Positions 7,957 to 16,024 of a stretch of 64,000 nt of DNA are shown here, piece by piece. Source of the DNA: Pseudomonas sp. NFIX28 (GTDB taxonomy: Bacteria; Pseudomonadota; Gammaproteobacteria; Pseudomonadales; Pseudomonadaceae); assembly GCF_900107395.1 (NCBI RefSeq), contig NZ_FNPW01000003.1:298632-362631 (forward strand), given 5' to 3'. The position numbers were made by a program, and so were the translations under genes. Every line of letters starts with the position of its first letter. The first letter of the stretch is position 1. The notes under the pieces were generated by a model. The model had not been told where the DNA came from. It did not search any database and saw only the letters and a program-made list of their open reading frames with translations.

Positions 7957-8948
7957 AGCGTCTGCACCTCAACCTCGACACCCGTGCAATACGGTGCCTG
8001 GAAAGCCGTGGTCACGATCGGTTGCAACGGTTCGAGAATTTCCAGCTGTACCGCTCCTGCCGTATGCAACGTGTAATCGATCCAGCTCGGATCCACCCGT
8101 CCTTCCAGGCGATGGCAGCTGTCCGCATAAGCCTGCAGTTGCTGCTGCGTAGCGACCTGGGTCAGTCCCGAATCGGGCCCCGGGTTGATCTTGGCCACCA
8201 CGCGGATCTTGTAGGGTTTGATCTGCGCCGCCTGTACCGTCACCCGATCCGTTTCCGGCTTCACATCCGGTCGCGCAAAGTGCTGGCGCACGCCTTCGAG
8301 CAAGTCTTCGGACGGCGTGCCGTCGCCTTCCCGCGAGAGCACGGTGACCTGGACTTCGCCCGGCGCAGTACGCCGCCCGTTGCCATCCTTGATCCGCGCC
8401 GCGTAGCCGTCCGGGTCGAAGGTGTAGGTGACGGTCACCACGCCTGCGTCGGTGGAATCCACCTTTACTGTCGGCCGCTCGCCGAGGGTGAACACTTCGC
8501 GGCGGTACTGCATGCGCGAACCGGCGGCCGGCGCGTGAGGCGCCAGGTAGTAGCGCAGCCGGGCATCCTCGTCGCTTTCGTAGACCGCGGGGACTGGCGG
8601 AAAAGCCGCCGGATCGCCCGGGTCGAGCAACTGCCGTTCCAGGCCCATGTCCGCCAGGCGCGCATCGAGATTGCTGCCGGTGGCCCACCAGGCCAGCATC
8701 TGCTTGATGCGGGCGTTGTACTTGCGCTCGTGGGTTTGCAGGCGCAGGCAGAACGCTTCCAGCGCCAGGGTCAGCAACTCGCTTTCATTGGCCAGGCTGG
8801 CCTGGAGTTTCTGCGCGTTGGCGGGGGAACGCTGGGCCACGTAGTCGATGACGAAGGCCTTGAACTCGGCCAGCAGCGGCTCGAACTCTTCGACGGTGAC
8901 AATGGCCGGCTCGGCCAACTGGTGTTCACCGGGTATCAGCATGCTCAT
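7953..8948 (-). CDS. Baseplate wedge protein gpJ
   Basis: This 331-residue protein is in the baseplate J family (gp6-like, PA0618), which forms the ring of wedges around the hub and triggers sheath contraction. The family pattern is visible in the centre (RLRYYLAPHAPAAGSRMQYR) and in the VDSTDAGVVTVTYTFDPDG region. It overlaps gpW by ATGA and gpI by ATGA, so W, J and I form a tightly coupled translation unit. Confidence 0.94.
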   Translation of the reverse strand: MSMLIPGEHQLAEPAIVTVEEFEPLLAEFKAFVIDYVAQRSPANAQKLQASLANESELLTLALEAFCLRLQTHERKYNARIKQMLAWWATGSNLDARLADMGLERQLLDPGDPAAFPPVPAVYESDEDARLRYYLAPHAPAAGSRMQYRREVFTLGERPTVKVDSTDAGVVTVTYTFDPDGYAARIKDGNGRRTAPGEVQVTVLSREGDGTPSEDLLEGVRQHFARPDVKPETDRVTVQAAQIKPYKIRVVAKINPGPDSGLTQVATQQQLQAYADSCHRLEGRVDPSWIDYTLHTAGAVQLEILEPLQPIVTTAFQAPYCTGVEVEVQTL

Positions 8949-9277
8949 GTCACGACCTCGAACGTCTGTTGGCGGTTTTTCCAGGTGCCGGCGAAGCGCA
9001 GCAGCAGCCCGGCGCCGCGGCGGCTGGCGACTATGACTTGCGGTTCGAAATCGCCGATGCCGTTCTGCTCGTTGTAGAACGCCTGCGCGGCATGGCTCTG
9101 GGCGAGGATCAGCAGGTCATCGCCGAGGTTCTGGCCCAGCAGGTCGGGAATCAGCGAACCGTATAAAGGACGCTTCTGCCGCGTGCCCAGCGGCGTGGTC
9201 AGGGCGCGGGTCGCGCGCTGCACGAACTGCAGCCAGTCATCGACCGCGGCGCCGGTGTTTCTATCGACTCCAATCAT
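8945..9277 (-). CDS. Baseplate protein gpW (gp25-like sheath initiator)
   Basis: This 110-residue protein is of the GPW/gp25 family, which joins the first sheath ring to the baseplate (PA0617). The start MIGVDRNTG at 9277 is preceded by AAGAGG. A long open frame continues upstream to 9799, but it overlaps gpV and does not look coding. Conserved features are RATRALTTPLGTRQKRPLYGS near residues 20-40, DLLILAQSHAAQAF, and the closing beta region. It overlaps gpJ by ATGA. Confidence 0.93.
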   Translation of the reverse strand: MIGVDRNTGAAVDDWLQFVQRATRALTTPLGTRQKRPLYGSLIPDLLGQNLGDDLLILAQSHAAQAFYNEQNGIGDFEPQVIVASRRGAGLLLRFAGTWKNRQQTFEVVT

Positions 9278-9291
9278 GGGAAGCCTCTTAA

Positions 9292-9900
9292 TCAAGGGCT
9301 GATAACGCGGCCCTGGTGTTCCACCAAGGGGCCGCTGAAGTGGATGCCGGCGCTGTCGAGCAAGATGCCGACCGCGCCCAGCCGCAGCTCGATCGCCTCG
9401 GGCCTCATCGCCAGCCGGGCGGGACCGATGCTCAACTCGACCGCCTCGCGGGAGGCGGTCAGCGCGGTCGGGCCGTTGCTCCAGCTCAAGACATGGCCGG
9501 CATCGTCGTAACTGCTTTGGGTGCCATCGGCGTATTGGCGGCGGGTCAGCGCGGCCAGGGTCGACACCGGTGGAAAGCGGTCGCAGTTGAGGCCGAACAG
9601 CGCCACCGACTGCGCACCGCCGTCGCCGCCACCGTAATTGAGCAGCAGGCATTGCTCGCCCACCGAAGGAATGCGCGATTCGCTTTGCGCCCCGGCGCTG
9701 GGGTTGAAGAAGGGGATCGCCGGCGTCAGCAGCTCTCCGTGGCTGACCCGGCAGGTATTGCTGGCCGCATCGACGGCCTGGCACACACCGATCCGGCAAT
9801 GGTTTTCCGCGCGCCGGTGCAAGTCATCGAGTTCGGTTTCCATTTCGGCCAGCCGCTCGATGATCGGACCCAGCTGCAGGCGCAGCAGCTCGTCAAACAT
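9292..9900 (-). CDS. Baseplate spike protein gpV
   Basis: This 202-residue protein is in the baseplate assembly protein V family, the spike at the tip of the tube (PA0616). Residues 1-45 are helical. They are followed by the OB-fold region (RVSHGELLTPAIPFFN, SVGEQCLLLNYGG) and a C-terminal part rich in short beta repeats (AVELSIGPARLAMRPEAIEL). That part should form the trimeric needle. Phage spikes often coordinate an iron with HxH motifs at the tip; I see only isolated His residues near the end (GIHFSGPLVEH), so that is uncertain here. Confidence 0.92.
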   Translation of the reverse strand: MFDELLRLQLGPIIERLAEMETELDDLHRRAENHCRIGVCQAVDAASNTCRVSHGELLTPAIPFFNPSAGAQSESRIPSVGEQCLLLNYGGGDGGAQSVALFGLNCDRFPPVSTLAALTRRQYADGTQSSYDDAGHVLSWSNGPTALTASREAVELSIGPARLAMRPEAIELRLGAVGILLDSAGIHFSGPLVEHQGRVISP

Positions 9901-9903
9901 GGC

Positions 9904-10428
9904 TCAGCCCTCCAGTGCTTGGTATTGGTCGGGATCGTCGATATTCGACACTTCCCAGGTGCGGGCGAACTTCGGTATGCCGGTCGGGTCGTCGAGCAAT
10001 GGCGGCCCCAGATACAGCGTCTGGGTAAACGACAGGGTCCAGGCGGCGTACCGCTGCTCGCCGCGAATCAGCGTCGAGGGCAAGCCCTCGAGGTTCATCG
10101 GCAGATCGCATTGCGCTGCCGGCAGGCCCCAGCGGTTATCCGTGGCCAGGTCTTTCAGCGCGCTGGCCAAATCACAGGCCTCGAACCCGGAACGCTCGGT
10201 CCCCACGGCCGCCACGCCTTGCAGCGAGACTGTCAGGACATGGGCAATACGCCCTTCCTGGCTGCGCATGCCCGGGGCATCGCGTTCGATCGCAATCAGC
10301 ACCCAGGGCTGGTCGAGCGCAGCATCGAAGTCCTGCTGACTGCCGACCTTGAGGCCCAGGCCCGCCCCTCGCAGGGTCTCGGCAATGGCGGAAAACAGCT
10401 GCGACGGCTTGTCGATGACAGCAGGCAT
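9904..10428 (-). CDS. Collar/tail terminator-like protein (PA0615 position)
   Basis: This 174-residue protein sits directly before gpV, the position of PA0615 in the R-pyocin cluster, and has a similar length. PA0615 is described as the collar that caps the tail. The start is supported by AGGAAG 8 bases before the ATG. The N-terminus (FSAIAETLRGAGLGLKVG) and the repeated beta-like segments resemble small tail-completion proteins, but I cannot point to a diagnostic motif. The tail-end function is inferred from gene order. Confidence 0.75.
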   Translation of the reverse strand: MPAVIDKPSQLFSAIAETLRGAGLGLKVGSQQDFDAALDQPWVLIAIERDAPGMRSQEGRIAHVLTVSLQGVAAVGTERSGFEACDLASALKDLATDNRWGLPAAQCDLPMNLEGLPSTLIRGEQRYAAWTLSFTQTLYLGPPLLDDPTGIPKFARTWEVSNIDDPDQYQALEG

Positions 10429-10531
10429 AGGGGGGCTTCCTGTTCAGGTATCAGGGCTTGGAATAGCCGAGGGGACAGTGCGCTTGAGCAGTGCTTTTGC
10501 TCGCCGCGAAGGGTCAACCGATCGCTCTGGA

Positions 10532-11296
10532 TCAGGCGTATTTCTCGTTCAGCGCATACAGAATCGCGCAGGTTTCCACATCCAGTTTCCCGGCGTAGTT
10601 CTTCGGCCGGAAGTGCATCTGGAATGCCCGTACCAGCGACTGGAAGAAGTCATCCGTCACCTCGGCCGGCACGCCATAGCCGTAGGTGGCGAAAGCCTTG
10701 AGCACTTCGGCACGTTCGGGCAGCCCTGCGGCGCGGAATTGCTGGGCGTATTTCTTTTTGGTCGGTTCGTCGTACCAGGCGCCAATACCGGCCTTGTAAA
10801 GTTCTTTCCACGGCAGCTTGGGACCCGGATCGGATTTGCGGCCCACGGCGATATCGGCGTGGCCCACCACGTTTTTCGGCGACAGGTCCGGATAACGCTG
10901 GAGAATGTTCAAGGCCAACTGCTTGAGCGCCTCGACCTGCGAGCGTTGGTATTCCGGGAAGGTGAAGACGCCATTGACGTCGGTGGCCTCGTTGACGATC
11001 TCGATGCCGATGGAAGTGTCGTTCAAGCCGCTGCGGCCGGCCCAGTCACTGACGCCGGCATGCCAGGCGCGGTCTTCCTCGGCCACCAGGTTGAAAATCC
11101 TCTGCTCCTGGAAACCCGCCGCCTGGTACGTAGGGTCCTGTACCGCGGGGATCAGGTAATGGGCACTCGCCGCGCCAGTGGTCAGGGCCTTGACCGATGC
11201 CTCGAAGTTCAAGGCGGTGTAATGCAGCACCAGGAACCGCACCCGCTTGTTGTAGGGCGCGAGGGTGCGATAGCTGTTGTAGTCGATTGGGATCAT
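10532..11296 (-). CDS. AmpDh3-like N-acetylmuramoyl-L-alanine amidase in the lysis slot
   Basis: This 254-residue zinc amidase cleaves the bond between N-acetylmuramic acid and the stem peptide. An Amidase_2 domain spans about residues 15-165. The probable zinc ligands are His25 (VLHYTA), His146 (VVGHADIA) and Asp156 (KSDPGPKLPW), with the catalytic-region Glu99 in IGIEIVNE. A peptidoglycan-binding C-terminal domain follows. It strongly resembles P. aeruginosa AmpDh3 (PA0807) in length and sequence and, like it, has no signal peptide. AmpDh3 has also been reported as a type VI effector. Here the gene lies between the holin and the collar gene, so it probably serves as tailocin endolysin. AGAGG lies before the ATG. 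Confidence 0.9.
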   Translation of the reverse strand: MIPIDYNSYRTLAPYNKRVRFLVLHYTALNFEASVKALTTGAASAHYLIPAVQDPTYQAAGFQEQRIFNLVAEEDRAWHAGVSDWAGRSGLNDTSIGIEIVNEATDVNGVFTFPEYQRSQVEALKQLALNILQRYPDLSPKNVVGHADIAVGRKSDPGPKLPWKELYKAGIGAWYDEPTKKKYAQQFRAAGLPERAEVLKAFATYGYGVPAEVTDDFFQSLVRAFQMHFRPKNYAGKLDVETCAILYALNEKYA

Positions 11297-11469
11297 GGCT
11301 TGCCTCTCTTTGCAGCGAATTGGCGTACGACGCTGGGCCGTACCTGGCTCCTCCTCGGCGGAAGGATTGATGAGGTGTCGTGGCGCACGAGTCGGTGGCC
11401 TGCCTCGGGCAGGTAGCTACAGGGCGCAAAGGGCGACGCAGTGGGTTGGCGAATGCGTGTGGCAGTTGC

Positions 11470-11817
11470 TCAGGCGTCCGAGCGGGGATCCTTGGGCGGA
11501 ACCTCGCAGACGCCAAGCCGCTTGGCGGCCCAGCGTTCGTAAAGGCCGATGGCCACATCGGCGCCGGCCATGGCGGTCAGGCAACCGAACGCGCCGGCGG
11601 TCCAGATCGACACGCCAGCGGCGTACAGCAGCATGATGGTCGAGACCCCGCAGATCACGCAGGCCCCGGAGCGCAGAGCCAGACGCCGTATCAGCAACCA
11701 GCCGCGAGCGCCCTCCTTGTCGGCGCGCCACATTTCGCCGGACACCCCACCCACCAGGGCAAGGACGATGACAAGCCAGATGGGCATGTCCAGCAACGCT
11801 TGTTGCTCGTTTGTCAT
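11470..11817 (-). CDS. Holin
   Basis: This 115-residue membrane protein resembles the pyocin holin at PA0614. It permeabilises the inner membrane so that the amidase reaches the wall and particles are released. The start MTNEQQALLDMP at 11817 has an excellent GGAGGAG site; the frame is open further upstream to 11865 without such support. Three hydrophobic segments are visible: PIWLVIVLALVGGVSG, a central SGACVICGVSTIMLLYAAGV, and SIWTAGAFGCLTAMAGADVA. The C-terminus is charged (PPKDPRSDA). It is the first structural gene after the leader terminator. Confidence 0.88.
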   Translation of the reverse strand: MTNEQQALLDMPIWLVIVLALVGGVSGEMWRADKEGARGWLLIRRLALRSGACVICGVSTIMLLYAAGVSIWTAGAFGCLTAMAGADVAIGLYERWAAKRLGVCEVPPKDPRSDA

Positions 11818-11923
11818 GTCACTCCTCCTGAGTGGAAAAGGCCAATGGGCTGGCCTGGTATTCAATTGGCTTGTGTATCAATCGTGCATATCCCGGTGTG
11901 ACCCACGATAGGTAGGCATTCCA

Positions 11924-11947
11924 AAAAGCCCGGTTGCCCGGGCTTTT
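11924..11947 (-). terminator. Intrinsic terminator between tailocin promoter and holin
   Basis: The stem AAAAGCCCGG/CCGGGCTTTT is near perfect with a short loop. On the minus strand it ends in TTTTTGG. It lies 106 bases before the holin start and about 260 bases after the main promoter, so it should cut most leader transcripts unless it is overcome. Confidence 0.75.
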
Positions 11948-12033
11948 CAGTAATGCGGTCCTTCGCTTTCCTTTAAGTGGCTACACAAAAAGGAAACTGA
12001 CTTTTCGGCGCTACTGGCGCGGTACGAGTCCAT
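11947..12033 (-). CDS. Possible 28-residue leader peptide
   Basis: The ORF begins MDSYRASSAEKSVSF and ends SEGPHY; I do not recognise it. Support is an unusually good ribosome site (GGAGGA, 9 bases before the ATG). Its stop codon TGA also merges with the first arm of the terminator at 11924-11947. A ribosome translating to the stop would sit on that hairpin arm, which is the geometry of a translated attenuator. The peptide is polar with one Cys and no membrane segment. It may be a real small protein, a leader peptide, or chance. Confidence 0.35.
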   Translation of the reverse strand: MDSYRASSAEKSVSFLCSHLKESEGPHY

Positions 12034-12078
12034 TCAAATTGTTCCTCCGACCGCGGTCCCTGCCCGCCGGATAACTGT

Positions 12079-12144
12079 TCACGGTGCTTTACGCTGCACA
12101 CCCGGGTCAGTTGCCAACCCTCTGAACCGTCGAGGCCGGTTCAT
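12079..12144 (-). CDS. Possible 21-residue leader ORF
   Basis: A short basic ORF (MNRPRRFRGLATDPGVQRKAP) lies in the leader after the main tailocin promoter. An AAAGG motif about 5 bases before the ATG is the only translation signal. It is the end of a longer open frame that runs back through the promoter and the prtR terminator, and that longer frame cannot be a gene. Confidence is low. Confidence 0.2.
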   Translation of the reverse strand: MNRPRRFRGLATDPGVQRKAP

Positions 12145-12208
12145 CGCTGCCTTTGCTTTTGCCACTAAAGAGCGGTGTTGCTCGCCGCTGTCGGGCGGCT
12201 TGGAACGA

Positions 12209-12237
12209 ATAATATGCATGGATGCATATACAGTCAA
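12209..12237 (-). promoter_or_regulatory. Main tailocin promoter with repressor palindrome in the spacer
   Basis: On the minus strand -35 TTGACT (12237-12232) and -10 TATTAT (12214-12209) are separated by exactly 17 bases. The spacer and its edges hold the palindrome TATGCATCCATGCATA (12228-12213). A repressor bound there would block RNA polymerase. The promoter points at the two leader ORFs, the terminator and the holin. The PrtR-like repressor encoded next door is the obvious ligand. Confidence 0.8.
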
Positions 12238-12244
12238 TGCACAA

Positions 12245-12262
12245 ATGCATTTATTTATGCAT
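12245..12262. promoter_or_regulatory. Second ATGCAT operator upstream of the tailocin promoter
   Basis: Two ATGCAT units (12245-12250 and 12257-12262) are separated by six A/T bases, just upstream of the -35 box. A further degenerate copy (AATGCAC) lies in the -35 region at 12236-12242. The cluster suggests cooperative repressor binding. Confidence 0.6.
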
Positions 12263-12323
12263 GAGAAATGCGCGTGCGCATGGAAGCCGCATAAACAAAG
12301 GCGCGGGAGTTTTTCGTGGGGCA

Positions 12324-12350
12324 CAAAAAAGCCCGCTCGATGGCGGGCTT
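12324..12350 (-). terminator. Terminator of the repressor gene
   Basis: The stem AAGCCCGC/GCGGGCTT (12350-12343 and 12336-12329) is followed on the minus strand by six T. It lies 19 bases after the repressor stop and separates that gene from the tailocin promoter. Confidence 0.85.
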
Positions 12351-12368
12351 TGCTGTTATGGGGCGCGG

Positions 12369-13106
12369 TTATCGGGCGTACATGCCCCACCAGAAGACGT
12401 GGCCGAGGATGACGATCTGTTCTTCCTGCATTTCCTGGAAGCTGTAGTCCTCATCCGGATGTTCGTCGCGGTTGAAACTGCGCAGGCGAATACCGGACGG
12501 CAGGCGATAGAGCTGCTTCACCCGCAGTTGACCGTTATGGTTGATGGCATACAAGTCGCCGTCGATGATGTCGCCAATACCGCACTTGCCGGCATTGACC
12601 CCCACCGTGGCACCGTCGCGCAGCACCGGCAGCATGCTGTTGCCGCGTACCGTCACGCATTTGGCCTGGTCGAACTGCACACCGTTGTGCCGCAGGCTGC
12701 GCTTGCCGAAGCGCAGGCTGGAGCGCTCGCTTTCCTCGATGACGAATCTTCCTGATCCCGCAGCCAATTCAACCTCGCGAAGAAAGGGGACCGACACCTC
12801 GTCGTCATCGACGGGCGTATCGTCGTCCCACAGGCTTATGTCCTTGAGTTGCGAATGCGGATCGTCGTGCACGGCAACTGACCGGGCAGGCGTGACAACC
12901 GCGCGCCCGCGCAGTTGATCGGTGCTCACCTGGAAGTACTCGGCGATCCGCGAGATGTGTTTGTCCGAAGGATCGACAATCTTGCCGCTGAGGATCCGCG
13001 AAAGGGTGGATTGAGGCACGCCGGTACGCCGATGGAGTTCCGTGGGGGAAATGCCATCGCGATCGAGCAGCTCTCTTAAGACGGTAGAAACGTTGCGCTT
13101 TTGCAT
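12369..13106 (-). CDS. LexA-like self-cleaving repressor of the tailocin (PrtR type)
   Basis: This 245-residue protein has an N-terminal Xre-type helix-turn-helix (about residues 7-62, with PTELHRRTGVPQSTLSRILSG) and a C-terminal S24 peptidase domain. The cleavage site is probably Ala116-Gly117 (ELAAGSGR), and the catalytic dyad Ser157 (VRGNSMLP) and Lys197 (LRVKQLY). RecA filaments formed after DNA damage should trigger cleavage and release the tailocin genes. The ATG at 13106 is chosen because family members start with the MQKRNVSTVLREL segment; a longer frame to 13142 would need a TTG start. It is divergent from mutS. I see no PrtN activator gene in the window. Confidence 0.92.
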   Translation of the reverse strand: MQKRNVSTVLRELLDRDGISPTELHRRTGVPQSTLSRILSGKIVDPSDKHISRIAEYFQVSTDQLRGRAVVTPARSVAVHDDPHSQLKDISLWDDDTPVDDDEVSVPFLREVELAAGSGRFVIEESERSSLRFGKRSLRHNGVQFDQAKCVTVRGNSMLPVLRDGATVGVNAGKCGIGDIIDGDLYAINHNGQLRVKQLYRLPSGIRLRSFNRDEHPDEDYSFQEMQEEQIVILGHVFWWGMYAR

Positions 13107-13150
13107 AACGCGCATATTGCGGGTTATTTTCGCCGATGACAAATGCTAAA

Positions 13151-13166
13151 ATGCATATCAATGCAT
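13151..13166. promoter_or_regulatory. ATGCAT operator at the repressor promoter
   Basis: Two ATGCAT units (13151-13156 and 13161-13166) are separated by four bases, about 45 bases upstream of the repressor ATG and in the gap shared with mutS. They match the units at the tailocin promoter, which points to autoregulation. Confidence 0.65.
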
Positions 13167-13302
13167 AAAGCACCTAAAATCCGCCTGGGTTCATCCCTGC
13201 GAAGGTCGGACCGCCCATGTTAACCTTGCGCCCATCGCGAAAAAGCCGGGCCCATGCCCTCTGCTTTTGCTCACCCTTTCAACGAATCAATCTGACGACC
13301 CG

Positions 13303-15882
13303 ATGAATAAAGCGCTCACCGATCTGTCCTCCCACACGCCGATGATGCAGCAATACTGGCGCCTCAAGAACCAGCACCCCGATCAGCTGATGTTCTATCG
13401 CATGGGCGACTTCTACGAAATCTTCTATGAAGACGCGAAGAAGGCCGCCAAATTGCTGGACATCACCCTGACCGCGCGCGGGCAGTCGGCGGGCCAGGCG
13501 ATTCCGATGTGCGGGATTCCCTATCACGCCGCCGAAGGCTACCTGGCCAAGCTGGTGAAGCTCGGCGAATCGGTGGTGATCTGTGAACAGGTCGGCGACC
13601 CGGCCACCAGCAAAGGCCCGGTGGAGCGCCAGGTGGTGCGCATCATCACCCCGGGCACCGTCAGCGACGAAGCGCTGCTCGACGAACGTCGGGATAACCT
13701 GATTGCGGCAGTGCTGGGCGACGAGCGCCTGTTCGGCCTCGCGGTGCTAGACATCACCAGTGGCAATTTCACGGTCCTGGAAATCAAGGGCTGGGAAAAC
13801 CTGCTGGCCGAGCTGGAACGCATCAACCCGGTGGAACTGTTGATCCCGGATGACTGGCCACAAGGCCTGCCGGCGGAAAAACGCCGTGGCGTACGCCGTC
13901 GCGCGCCCTGGGACTTCGAACGCGACTCGGCCCACAAGAGTCTGTGCCAGCAGTTCTCTACCCAGGACCTCAAGGGTTTCGGCTGCGAGAACCTGACCCT
14001 GGCCATCGGCGCCGCGGGCTGCCTGCTGAGCTATGCCAAGGAAACCCAGCGCACCGCCCTGCCCCACTTGCGCAGCCTGCGCCACGAACGCCTGGACGAC
14101 ACCGTGGTGCTCGACGGTGCTAGCCGGCGTAACCTGGAACTGGACACCAACCTCGCCGGTGGCCGCGACAATACCCTGCAATCGGTGGTCGACCGTTGCC
14201 AAACCGCAATGGGCAGCCGCCTGTTGACCCGCTGGCTGAACCGCCCGCTGCGCGACTTGAAGGTCCTGCAGGCGCGGCAGACTTCGATTGGCTGCCTGCT
14301 GGACGGTTACCGCTTCGAAAGGCTGCAACCGCAGCTCAAGGAAATCGGCGATATCGAGCGGATCCTTGCCCGTATCGGCCTGCGCAACGCTCGTCCCCGA
14401 GACTTGGCGCGCCTGCGCGATGCCCTGGCGGCGCTGCCGGAACTGCAAGTGGCAATGACCGAGCTCGAGGCCGAGCACCTGGCTCAACTGGCGGTGACCA
14501 CCAGTACCTACCCGGAACTGGCCGCGCTGCTGGAAAAAGCCATCATCGATAACCCGCCAGCAGTGATCCGCGACGGCGGCGTGCTGAAGACCGGTTACGA
14601 CGCCGAGCTGGACGAGTTGCAATCGCTGAGCGAAAACGCCGGCCAGTTCCTGATCGACCTGGAAGCCCGGGAAAAAGCCCGTACCGGCCTGGCCAACCTG
14701 AAAGTCGGCTACAACCGGATTCACGGCTACTTCATCGAATTGCCGAGCAAGCAGGCCGAACAGGCCCCGGCGGACTACATCCGGCGCCAGACCCTTAAAG
14801 GTGCCGAACGCTTTATCACCCCGGAGCTCAAGGCTTTCGAGGACAAGGCGCTGTCCGCCAAGAGCCGCGCCCTGGCTCGCGAAAAGATGCTCTACGAAGC
14901 CCTGCTGGAAACCCTGATCGGCCACCTGCCACCGCTGCAGGACACCGCCGGAGCGCTGGCCGAGCTGGATGTATTGAGCAACCTGGCCGAGCGCGCACTG
15001 AACCTCGACCTCAATTGCCCACGTTTCGTCAGCGAACCGTGCATGCGTATCACCCAGGGCCGTCACCCGGTGGTCGAGCAGGTCCTGACCACGCCGTTCG
15101 TGGCCAACGACCTGAGCCTGGACGATCACACCCGGATGCTGGTGATTACCGGACCGAACATGGGCGGTAAATCCACCTATATGCGGCAAACAGCGTTGAT
15201 CGTGCTGCTGGCCCATATCGGCAGCTTCGTCCCGGCGGCCAGCTGCGAGCTGTCGCTGGTCGACCGCATCTTTACCCGGATCGGCTCCAGCGATGACCTG
15301 GCCGGCGGCCGTTCCACCTTCATGGTGGAAATGAGCGAAACCGCCAACATCCTGCATAACGCCACGGACCGCAGCCTGGTGCTGATGGATGAAGTGGGCC
15401 GCGGCACCAGTACTTTCGACGGTTTGTCCCTGGCCTGGGCTGCGGCAGAACGTCTCGCCCAACTGCGCGCCTACACCCTGTTCGCCACCCATTACTTTGA
15501 GCTTACTGTCCTGCCGGAAAGCGAACCTCTGGTGGCCAACGTCCACCTCAACGCCACCGAGCACAATGAGCGCATCGTGTTCTTGCACCATGTGCTGCCG
15601 GGTCCTGCCAGCCAGAGCTATGGCCTGGCCGTGGCCCAGCTGGCGGGGGTTCCAAGCAATGTGATCGTCCGTGCTCGCGAGCACCTGAGTCGCCTGGAGA
15701 CCACCAGCCTGCCCCATGAAGCGCCGTCTCCGGTAGCGGGCAAGCCATCGGTTCCCCAGCAAAGCGACATGTTCGCCAGCCTGCCGCACCCGGTGCTCGA
15801 CGACCTGGCCAAGCTCGACCTGGATGACATGACCCCGCGCAAGGCACTGGAAATGCTCTATACATTGAAGACACGCATCTAA
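13303..15882 (+). CDS. mutS: DNA mismatch repair protein MutS
   Basis: This 859-residue ATPase recognises mismatches and small loops and recruits MutL. The mismatch-binding domain near the N-terminus has the [11 protein letters not shown] motif with the stacking Phe and Glu. The Walker A motif GPNMGGKST and the following DEVGRGTST and THYFEL segments form the C-terminal ATPase. The ATG at 13303 ([10 protein letters not shown]) matches the family; a TTG-initiated extension to 13267 is unlikely. No clear ribosome site precedes the ATG. Pseudomonas tailocin islands are often found beside mutS, between it and cinA-recA. Confidence 0.98.
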   Translation: MNKALTDLSSHTPMMQQYWRLKNQHPDQLMFYRMGDFYEIFYEDAKKAAKLLDITLTARGQSAGQAIPMCGIPYHAAEGYLAKLVKLGESVVICEQVGDPATSKGPVERQVVRIITPGTVSDEALLDERRDNLIAAVLGDERLFGLAVLDITSGNFTVLEIKGWENLLAELERINPVELLIPDDWPQGLPAEKRRGVRRRAPWDFERDSAHKSLCQQFSTQDLKGFGCENLTLAIGAAGCLLSYAKETQRTALPHLRSLRHERLDDTVVLDGASRRNLELDTNLAGGRDNTLQSVVDRCQTAMGSRLLTRWLNRPLRDLKVLQARQTSIGCLLDGYRFERLQPQLKEIGDIERILARIGLRNARPRDLARLRDALAALPELQVAMTELEAEHLAQLAVTTSTYPELAALLEKAIIDNPPAVIRDGGVLKTGYDAELDELQSLSENAGQFLIDLEAREKARTGLANLKVGYNRIHGYFIELPSKQAEQAPADYIRRQTLKGAERFITPELKAFEDKALSAKSRALAREKMLYEALLETLIGHLPPLQDTAGALAELDVLSNLAERALNLDLNCPRFVSEPCMRITQGRHPVVEQVLTTPFVANDLSLDDHTRMLVITGPNMGGKSTYMRQTALIVLLAHIGSFVPAASCELSLVDRIFTRIGSSDDLAGGRSTFMVEMSETANILHNATDRSLVLMDEVGRGTSTFDGLSLAWAAAERLAQLRAYTLFATHYFELTVLPESEPLVANVHLNATEHNERIVFLHHVLPGPASQSYGLAVAQLAGVPSNVIVRAREHLSRLETTSLPHEAPSPVAGKPSVPQQSDMFASLPHPVLDDLAKLDLDDMTPRKALEMLYTLKTRI

Positions 15883-16024
15883 CGCTGATGCTTTCAAGCT
15901 GTTAGAATCTCGCGCGGTTTGGGATGCTGCGGACTATTAGCCTGGTTCGCAGATTATCGCTCCCGAACCTGGCGACCCCGTCGTGAAGGGGCTCCGCTGC
16001 CGCCGCCTGAGGAGAGAATTAGAA

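Noticed and set aside
11297..11469. Possible spanin or immunity gene between holin and amidase
   Set aside because: No frame with a ribosome site and a signal or lipobox sequence was found. The overlapping frames are mirrors of the amidase and holin genes.
11881..11919. Inverted repeat ATCGTG...CACGAT before the holin as a PrtN box
   Set aside because: It lacks the repeated ATTG-N2/3-GT units expected of a PrtN site, and no prtN gene is in view. It was not strong enough to list as a site.
12079..12390. A 103-residue minus-strand frame between the repressor and the holin
   Set aside because: It runs through the repressor terminator, the operators and the tailocin promoter, so it cannot be one gene. 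Only its last 21 codons are kept as a low-confidence leader ORF.
1..13106. Complete prophage
   Set aside because: Only tail, lysis and regulator genes are present. There is no integrase, replication, terminase, portal or capsid gene, and the order matches R-pyocins. Genes beyond base 1 are not visible, but P2-type head genes would not follow gpU, X and D in a tailocin.
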